Positions 58,651 through 64,000 of a stretch of 64,000 bases of DNA are shown here, piece by piece. Made by a program: the position numbers and the translations under genes. The notes below the pieces were generated by a model, which was not told the DNA's origin, ran no database searches, and saw nothing but the letters and a program-made list of their open reading frames with translations. Each line of letters starts with the position of its first letter. The first letter of the stretch is position 1. The DNA comes from Streptomyces prunicolor NBRC 13075 (lineage in GTDB: Bacteria; Actinomycetota; Actinomycetes; Streptomycetales; Streptomycetaceae). Where the stretch lies: the NCBI RefSeq assembly GCF_000367365.1, contig NZ_BARF01000062.1, forward strand, positions 1-64,000, in the 5' to 3' direction.

Positions 58651-59601
58651 TCAGGCGTTGGCGCCCGCTGCGTCAGCAGCAGAGTCGGCCGCAGCGGCGA
58701 TGAGCTCGCGGGCCGTGTCGAGGTCGTCCGGGGTCTTCAGGGCCAGCGTCTTGACGCCGGGCAGGGCGCGCTTGGCGAGGCCGGTCAGGGTGCCGCCGGG
58801 GCACACCTCCAGGATGGCGGTGACGCCGAGCTCCTTGAAGGTCTCCATGCACAGGTCCCAGCGGACCGGGTTGGCGACCTGGCCGACCAGCCGCTCCAGC
58901 ACCTCGGCACCGGTGGTGACGGCCTGGCCGTCCTTGTTCGAGATGTACGTGATCTTCGGGTCGCCGGGCGTCAGTTCCTGCGCGGCCTTGGCGAGCGTGT
59001 CGACCGCCGGGCCCATGTGCCGCGTGTGGAACGCGCCGGCCACCTTGAGCGCTACGACCCGGCGCACGCCCTCGGGCTTGTCGGCCTCCAGTGCGGCGAG
59101 CTGCTCCATCGTGCCGGCGGCCACGATCTGGCCCGCGCCGTTCACGTTGGCCGGGGTCAGGCCCAGCTTCTCCAGGTGCGCGACCGTCGTGTCCGGGTCG
59201 CCGCCGAGCAGCGCGGACATTCCGGTCTCGGTGATCGCGGCGGCCTCGGCCATCGCCAGACCGCGCTTGCGTACGAGGGTCAGGGCGGCGGCGTCGTCCA
59301 GGACACCCGCGAGGACGGCGGCGGTGATCTCGCCGACGCTGTGACCGGCGACGGCACCCGGCGAAACGTCACCGAGGGCGGCCGCGGAGATCAGTCCGGC
59401 GGCGACGAGCAGCGGCTGGGCGACGGCGGTGTCACGGATCTCGTCCGCGTCGGCGTTCGTGCCGTAGTGCACCAGGTCGAGGTCGGCGGCGGCCGAGAGG
59501 GCACGCAGACGGTCCTCGACACCGGGGAGGTCGAGCCAGGGGGTCAGGAAGCCGGGCGTCTGGGCGCCCTGGCCGGGAGCGACGAGTACGAGCACTCTCA
59601 C
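58651..59601 (-). CDS. fabD: Malonyl-CoA:ACP transacylase
   Basis: A 316-residue acyltransferase that charges ACP with malonate. It has the APGQGAQTPGF motif and the nucleophile Ser88 in AGHSVGE. The catalytic His is in AGAFHTRHMGP. The start is GTG 59601. First gene of the fab operon; the 83-base gap to fasR must contain the operon promoter or its activator site. Confidence 0.97.
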   Translation of the reverse strand: MRVLVLVAPGQGAQTPGFLTPWLDLPGVEDRLRALSAAADLDLVHYGTNADADEIRDTAVAQPLLVAAGLISAAALGDVSPGAVAGHSVGEITAAVLAGVLDDAAALTLVRKRGLAMAEAAAITETGMSALLGGDPDTTVAHLEKLGLTPANVNGAGQIVAAGTMEQLAALEADKPEGVRRVVALKVAGAFHTRHMGPAVDTLAKAAQELTPGDPKITYISNKDGQAVTTGAEVLERLVGQVANPVRWDLCMETFKELGVTAILEVCPGGTLTGLAKRALPGVKTLALKTPDDLDTARELIAAAADSAADAAGANA

Positions 59602-59684
59602 ACTCTCTCTTGGAGACGGGCACGGCCGCCCGTGGGGACAGGGACGAAGAACGGGAAGGGGTTTTGTGGAGCCCCGACAAAAGG

Positions 59685-60890
59685 CTAGTTCTGGGGATCT
59701 CCATCGGCCAGACGTCCCAGGATCAGCGCGATCCGCAGCGTGAACGCCGACCGTACATCCGACGGCGACCAGCCGGTGACGTCAGTCACACGTCGAAGCC
59801 GGTAGCGCACGGTGTTGGGATGGACGAACAGCATCCGCGCGGCGCCTTCGAGGCTGCTCGCCTGCTCCAGATAGACACTGAGCGTCTCCAGGAGCGCGGA
59901 CCCGGCCTCCTCCAGCGGTCTGTAGATCTCCTCCACCAACTGGTCCCGGGCGCCGGGGTCACCGGCCATCGCGCGTTCCGGAAGCAGGTCGTCCGCCAGT
60001 ACCGGGCGCGGGGCGTCCTGCCAGGCGGAGCACGCCTTGAGCCCGGCGGCGGCGGCCTGCGCGGACCGGGTGGCGGCGAGCAGATCGGGCACGATGGGCC
60101 CGGCCACGACGGGTCCGGCCGCATAAGGCCCGATCAGCGACTTGGCCACGGCCAGCGGATTGTCACTGCCACCCGCGATGACGACGAGCCGGTCCCCGAG
60201 CACCCCGGTGAGCACCTGGAGCTTGGCGTGCCGCGCGGCCCGCCGAATGGCCTCGACGGTCAGCTCACTGTCCCCGTCGGGCGCGGTACCGAGGACGACG
60301 CACACATGCTCGGGCGAGTTCCACCCCAGCGCGGCGGCCCTGCTCACCGCCCCCTCATCGGCTTCGCCACTCAGCACGGCGTTCACGACGAGCGACTCCA
60401 GCCGGGCGTCCCACGCGCCGCGCGCCTCGGCGGCCTGCGCGTAGACCTGGGCGGTCGCGAAGGCGATCTCCCGGGCGTACACGAGAAGCGCCTCGCGCAG
60501 CACGGACGCGTCGCCGGGCGCGGCCACCTCGTCGATGGCGGACTCCATGACCTCGATGGTGGTGCGCACCATCTCGACGGTCTGGCGGAGGGTGATGGCG
60601 CGGGTCAGCTCACGCGGAGCCGTCCCGAACACATCGGTGGAGATGGCCTGCGGCGCGTCCGGATGCCGGAACCACTCGGTGAACGCGGCGATACCGGCCT
60701 GCGCGACCAGCCCGATCCAGGAACGGTTCTCCGGTGGCATCGCCCGGTACCACGGCAGCGTCTCGTCCATGCGCGCGATGGCCTGGGCGGCGAGACTCCC
60801 GGACGACTGCTCCAGCCGCTTCAGAGTCGCCGGGTGCGAGTGGGCACGGGGCAGTGGGCCTGCGGGTCTGCTGGTTTCGGGTTCGGGCAC
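59685..60890 (-). CDS. fasR: FasR-type activator of fatty acid synthesis (PucR/CdaR family)
   Basis: A 401-residue regulator whose last 65 residues are a PucR-type helix-turn-helix (LEGAARMLFVHPNTVRYRLR). The central part is a GGDEF-like sensor (VLTGVLGDRLVVIAGGSD). In S. coelicolor, FasR, encoded in front of fabD, activates the fabDHPF operon. Here the position and orientation are the same. The start is GTG 60890, with no strong SD. Confidence 0.93.
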   Translation of the reverse strand: MPEPETSRPAGPLPRAHSHPATLKRLEQSSGSLAAQAIARMDETLPWYRAMPPENRSWIGLVAQAGIAAFTEWFRHPDAPQAISTDVFGTAPRELTRAITLRQTVEMVRTTIEVMESAIDEVAAPGDASVLREALLVYAREIAFATAQVYAQAAEARGAWDARLESLVVNAVLSGEADEGAVSRAAALGWNSPEHVCVVLGTAPDGDSELTVEAIRRAARHAKLQVLTGVLGDRLVVIAGGSDNPLAVAKSLIGPYAAGPVVAGPIVPDLLAATRSAQAAAAGLKACSAWQDAPRPVLADDLLPERAMAGDPGARDQLVEEIYRPLEEAGSALLETLSVYLEQASSLEGAARMLFVHPNTVRYRLRRVTDVTGWSPSDVRSAFTLRIALILGRLADGDPQN

Positions 60891-60938
60891 GGGACAAGAC
60901 TGCCTTATCCGCTATTGCTCGGTCGCCTCCGGGGCGCT

Positions 60939-61027
60939 GGGAGCCGGTGTCGAGAGCACGACCGTGCTCGACGCTTCGCGCCTCCGCGCGCTCGCACTCT
61001 CGACACCGGCGCGCCCCTACGGCTCCC
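60939..61027. promoter_or_regulatory. Long imperfect dyad in fasR-pirin intergenic region
   Basis: GCCGGTGTCGAGAG (60943-60956) pairs perfectly with CTCTCGACACCGGC (60997-61010). An outer pair GGGAGCCG/CGGCTCCC (60939-60946, 61020-61027) and an inner AGCACGacCGTGCT (60955-60968) add alternatives. The region lies between divergent genes, so it is not a normal terminator site. Confidence 0.65.
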
Positions 61028-61117
61028 TCTCGGCCGTCGGCGTGGGGACAGTGGGACTTGGTGGGCCCTCACCCGGCGTCGGGCCGGACGCCGTAGGTCT
61101 CCTGCAGGGCTACCGTT

Positions 61118-61780
61118 ATGGGCGTGATGGACGTACGGCGTTCCGCCGAGCGCTACCCAGGGGGTGACCCGCAGGCCGGGATCCGGTCCTGGCATGCCTT
61201 CTCCTTCGGGCCGCACTACGACCCCGACAACCTGCGGTTCGGCGCGGTCATCGCCTGCAACGAGGAGCGACTCGCCCCCGGTGCCGGTTTCGGCGAACAC
61301 CCGCACAGCCACACGGAGATCATCACCTGGGTCGTGGAAGGGGAGTTGAGCCACCGCGACTCCACGGGACAGCTGACCCGGGTCCGGCCCGGTGACGTCC
61401 AGCGCCTCAGTTCGGCGGCCGGTGTCCGGCACGTCGAGCGCAACGACAGCGACGCACCCCTGACCTTCGTGCAGATGTGGCTCGCCCCGCTGGAGCCGGG
61501 TGGCGAGCCGTCGTACGAGATAGTCCACGGCATCGCCGACTCCACGCCGTACGCGGTGCCGGAGGCGGGCGCGATGCTGCACGTGCGCCGGCTGGCGCCG
61601 GGGGAGCGGACGGCCGTACCGGACGCGGTGCATGTGTATGTGCATGTGGTGCGGGGTGAAGTGCGGCTGGAGGGAGAGGAGTTGGGGGCGGGGGACGCTG
61701 TGCGGATCACGGACGCCAAGGATCTGGAGCTGGTGGCGGTGAGCGGGGCGGAGGTGCTGGTCTGGGAGATGGCCGGCTGA
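61118..61780 (+). CDS. Pirin/YhhW-type cupin protein
   Basis: A 220-residue bicupin. The N-terminal metal motif is EHPHSHTEIITWVVEGELSH with three His and one Glu, as in pirin and quercetinase-like YhhW. The start ATG 61118 has AGGG eight bases before it; an ATG three codons later is also possible. Pirins act as quercetin dioxygenases or redox-sensing cofactors. It is divergent from fasR and convergent with the wHTH-like gene (12 bases apart). Confidence 0.9.
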   Translation: MGVMDVRRSAERYPGGDPQAGIRSWHAFSFGPHYDPDNLRFGAVIACNEERLAPGAGFGEHPHSHTEIITWVVEGELSHRDSTGQLTRVRPGDVQRLSSAAGVRHVERNDSDAPLTFVQMWLAPLEPGGEPSYEIVHGIADSTPYAVPEAGAMLHVRRLAPGERTAVPDAVHVYVHVVRGEVRLEGEELGAGDAVRITDAKDLELVAVSGAEVLVWEMAG

Positions 61781-61792
61781 ATCCGGGGCGCG

Positions 61793-63031
61793 TCACACGG
61801 GCTCTTGATCCTGGGTCAGACGCGCCAGTTGGGCGGCGAGGGATCCGTGGCCGGCGGTCTCCGCGCCCTTGTGCAGCCGCCGTAGATCGGGCACGGGGAG
61901 ATCGAGCTGCCGTGCGAGCCGGTCGACGTGAGCCTCGGCGTCCGCGCGTGTGACCCGGCGTCCGGCCCCCAGCCGCAGGTCCAGGCGGGCCAGGAGCGCG
62001 TACTTGCGGAGCGTCTCGTCGCGGCACCACAGATGGAAGAAACTGGTGCCCCGCACGGTGTACGAACCCACCCGGGTGAGCGGAACGCCGTCCGGACCGT
62101 ACGCGGAGGCCGGGAGGTCGATCGAGTACGTGCCGTCCGGACGGCGCCGCGGCCGGTGGTCGTCCAGGCCCTTCTGCTCCAGCCATTTCTCGGCGGCCCG
62201 GAGGCCGGCCTCGCGATGTTCGGCCTCGCGCTCCTCGGCTCCGATCGCGGCCAGGACGTGCTCCGCCCGCTGGAGCACAGCCGTGAGATCACGGTCGGGT
62301 TCGGCACCCACCTGGCTGTAGACGAGCAGTCCGGGGCGTCCGTCCTCCCGCAGCCCGTGCACGACATACACCGGCAGGAAGACACACTCCTCGCCCAGGC
62401 TCTCCACCTGGTCCAGCGCGACGGGCAGATTGAGCCGGTCGCGTTCCTCCGGCCCGGTCTGTGTCGCGAGCCGGCTGAGCGCCCCGCGGTCGAAGCCCGT
62501 CATGACGGACACCATCGTGAACCGTGGGAAATCCCGGCTGTTCAGCACCTGCTGGAGGTCCGCCCCCGCGAGCGGGGTCACCTTGCGTTCGTCGTAGTGG
62601 GCCCGGGACAGCGGGGTGCAGGAGAGCGCCTCGAAGTACAGCTCGCGACGGTCCTCACGGGTGATGACATAGCGTCGGTCGTCCTGGACGGAGCGCACCC
62701 CGAGAGGGGTGAGGGCGAGTCTGCCGGCGTGCTCCTCGATGTGACCGGTGCGGGTCAGGAAACGTACCGCCTGGGCGACCAACGGTTCCTCCAGGGCGAA
62801 GAACCGGGCCAGTTCGGCCACGGTCGCCAGACCGCCGTACGCCAGACCGCGCTCCAGATGGCGGTCGATGAGCTTGAAGTCCTCGCCCTCGGTGATCGTG
62901 GCCCGGATCTCCACCCGCCAGACCGGCAGCAGCAGCGCGTGCAGCCGGGTCGGCGCCAGCCCCCGTTCCACGGCGGCGTCCTCCAGTACCCGTTCGGGCG
63001 GGAAACGCATCAGCCGCTGTACGGCGTTCAT
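61793..63031 (-). CDS. wHTH-like protein coupled to SF1 helicase
   Basis: A 412-residue protein that I do not recognise. Residues about 70-115 (GLATVAELARFFALEEPLVA then QAVRFLTRTGHIEEH) look like a winged helix-turn-helix. The middle part (ECVFLPVYVVHGLREDGRPG, LLVYSQVGAEPDRDLTAVLQ) is alpha/beta; a charged helical part follows, and the C-terminus reads TSFFHLWCRDETLRKYALLA. No HKD phospholipase or clear nuclease motif is visible. Its start ATG 63031 overlaps the stop of the helicase gene (ATGA), so the two are made together. It may load or regulate the helicase. Confidence 0.75.
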   Translation of the reverse strand: MNAVQRLMRFPPERVLEDAAVERGLAPTRLHALLLPVWRVEIRATITEGEDFKLIDRHLERGLAYGGLATVAELARFFALEEPLVAQAVRFLTRTGHIEEHAGRLALTPLGVRSVQDDRRYVITREDRRELYFEALSCTPLSRAHYDERKVTPLAGADLQQVLNSRDFPRFTMVSVMTGFDRGALSRLATQTGPEERDRLNLPVALDQVESLGEECVFLPVYVVHGLREDGRPGLLVYSQVGAEPDRDLTAVLQRAEHVLAAIGAEEREAEHREAGLRAAEKWLEQKGLDDHRPRRRPDGTYSIDLPASAYGPDGVPLTRVGSYTVRGTSFFHLWCRDETLRKYALLARLDLRLGAGRRVTRADAEAHVDRLARQLDLPVPDLRRLHKGAETAGHGSLAAQLARLTQDQEPV

Positions 63032-64000
63032 GCCCCGTCTCCTTCCTGCGCGGCCTTCGCCAGCAGTGCCGTGACGTCGTCGTGGGACCTGATGTCGCCG
63101 TGCCGCTTCAGATGGGTGTGCAGGTTCTGGGCGAGGGCGCGGAAGTCCGGGTCGTCGGCGCGCAGCAGGGTGCCCAGGTCGCCGGTGAGCACGAGTTGCC
63201 GCTGGGCGCGGGTGAAGGCGACATTGGCGCGGCGCAGTTCCTTCAGGAAGCCGATCCGGCCCTGGGAGTTGCTGCGGGTGAAGCCGTAGAGGATCACCTC
63301 GCGCTCACCGCCCTGGAAGGAGTCGACCGTCCCGACCCCTTCGCGGGCGCGTCGGCCGTCGCCGATGAGCCGGGACAGCTCGGCGACCACCGCCGCGACC
63401 TGTGCGCGATACGGCACGATGACCGCCCACTCGTTGCCGCGCCGGTGGTAGAACGCGGCGAGCCGGGCGAGCAGCCGTGCCTCGCAGTGGTTGCGGACGC
63501 CGACGCGACCGAAGGACTCGCCGGCCCGGGTGTCCGACGACTCCTGCCGGTCCCGGGGCGGCAGGTCTCCGGTGTCCACGAAGGCGATCGGGCTACTGAA
63601 CAGCGGGTCGTGGTACGGGTGGTCGTGCTCGGTGCGCAGCCGGTCGTCGTAGAAGGCCGCCGAGACGAAGCCGGCGATCTCCACCGGCATCCGGCGTTGC
63701 AGGGTCAGCTGGACGACGTGCGAGTCCGGGAGCCCGTCGACCAGTCGCTCCAGGGCACTCTTCGTCATCAGCCCCCGCAGCTCCGCGGAGGTGATGTCCT
63801 TGCCCCACTCGGCCACTTCGGTGTCGAGGAAGGGCGGCAACTGCTTGTGGTCGCCGACGAGCACTCCGCGTCGTGCGCGGACGAGGGGGACCAGGGCGTC
63901 GGCGATGCCGATCTGCCCCGCCTCGTCGACGATCGCCAGGTCGAAGTCGAGGCCGGACAGCTCCGGCCGGGACGCGGTACCGATGCAGGTCGCGCCCACG
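63028..64000 (-). CDS. Superfamily 1 DNA/RNA helicase (UPF1/COG1112-like), C-terminal part
   Basis: The window ends inside this gene; the last 323 residues are visible. Helicase motifs in order: DEAGQ (II), GDHKQLPPFLD (III), LQRRMPVEIAG (IV), VDSFQGGEREVILYGFTRS (V) and RRANVAFTRAQRQLVL (VI). Walker A and any N-terminal domain lie outside. UPF1/DNA2-like helicases of this type serve in RNA/DNA repair or in phage defence systems. The gene overlaps the wHTH-like gene by four bases. Confidence 0.9.
   Translation of the reverse strand, partial: VGATCIGTASRPELSGLDFDLAIVDEAGQIGIADALVPLVRARRGVLVGDHKQLPPFLDTEVAEWGKDITSAELRGLMTKSALERLVDGLPDSHVVQLTLQRRMPVEIAGFVSAAFYDDRLRTEHDHPYHDPLFSSPIAFVDTGDLPPRDRQESSDTRAGESFGRVGVRNHCEARLLARLAAFYHRRGNEWAVIVPYRAQVAAVVAELSRLIGDGRRAREGVGTVDSFQGGEREVILYGFTRSNSQGRIGFLKELRRANVAFTRAQRQLVLTGDLGTLLRADDPDFRALAQNLHTHLKRHGDIRSHDDVTALLAKAAQEGDGA

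Overview
The DNA is very GC-rich, GTG and TTG starts are common, and there are many Tat-type and lipoprotein signals. Actinobacterial families such as DUF397, DUF3145, DUF3515, DUF4360, Scr1-type regulators and the fasR-fabD-fabH-acpP-fabF block are present. Together these point to a Streptomyces chromosome, probably the conserved core region that corresponds to the area around the fatty acid synthase locus of S. coelicolor. No rRNA, tRNA, CRISPR array, prophage or intact insertion sequence was seen.

Layout. 1-5.2 kb: plant-polysaccharide enzymes (GH51 arabinofuranosidase, Tat-exported GH35 beta-galactosidase) and an Rrf2-type regulator without cysteines. 5.2-13 kb: a run of secreted or membrane proteins (unknown exported protein, DUF3515, ricin-type lectin, fn3-like protein, TlpA-type lipoprotein) with a small LuxR-type regulator, then two Tat-exported intradiol dioxygenases on either side of a DUF4360 protein. 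13-18.3 kb: an accessory-looking stretch with two gene remnants, a luciferase-like oxidoreductase, an APH-like kinase and a MerR-controlled catalase-family operon. 18.4-21.5 kb: a WhiJ/Scr1-type locus (regulator, two overlapping DUF397 genes, a tiny membrane protein) divergent from an HATPase/anti-sigma-like gene that overlaps a DUF3500 Tat lipoprotein. 21.6-25.1 kb: a PobA-like monooxygenase next to an O-methyltransferase with an extra N-terminal domain, and a PPOX flavoprotein.

25.2-36 kb is a sugar and sugar-acid region on the minus strand: a PLP aminotransferase with a bizarre Met/Gln/Pro tail, exported aldose 1-epimerase, the three-gene ChvE-MmsA-MmsB type sugar ABC transporter, a U32-like protein, a zinc alcohol dehydrogenase and a galactonate-dehydratase-like enolase-superfamily enzyme. 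36-50 kb: a zinc-ribbon membrane protein, MarR plus NADP oxidoreductase, a serine hydrolase overlapping an M14 carboxypeptidase, EI24 membrane protein, a pyroglutamyl-peptidase-like exported protein that has lost its catalytic Cys, LysR/RidA, AKR/XRE and YrdB. 50-54 kb: TetR and a GH3 beta-glucosidase facing a second aldose epimerase and an SGNH hydrolase. 55.2-61 kb: DUF3145 and the type II fatty acid synthase operon fabD-fabH-acpP-fabF with its activator fasR upstream. 61-64 kb: pirin, then a wHTH-like protein translationally coupled to a truncated-by-window SF1 helicase.

How it fits together: the glycoside hydrolases, exported epimerases, monosaccharide transporter and sugar-acid dehydratase/dehydrogenase make a coherent saprophytic carbohydrate programme. 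Housekeeping lipid synthesis sits beside it. Gene ends are often marked by strong GC hairpins. A dispersed 27-bp intergenic repeat occurs at least six times, counting partial and variant copies. The items most worth a second look are the WhiJ/DUF397 locus, the PobA/fused methyltransferase pair, the helicase/wHTH pair, the Cys-to-Ser pyroglutamyl peptidase, and the repeat family.
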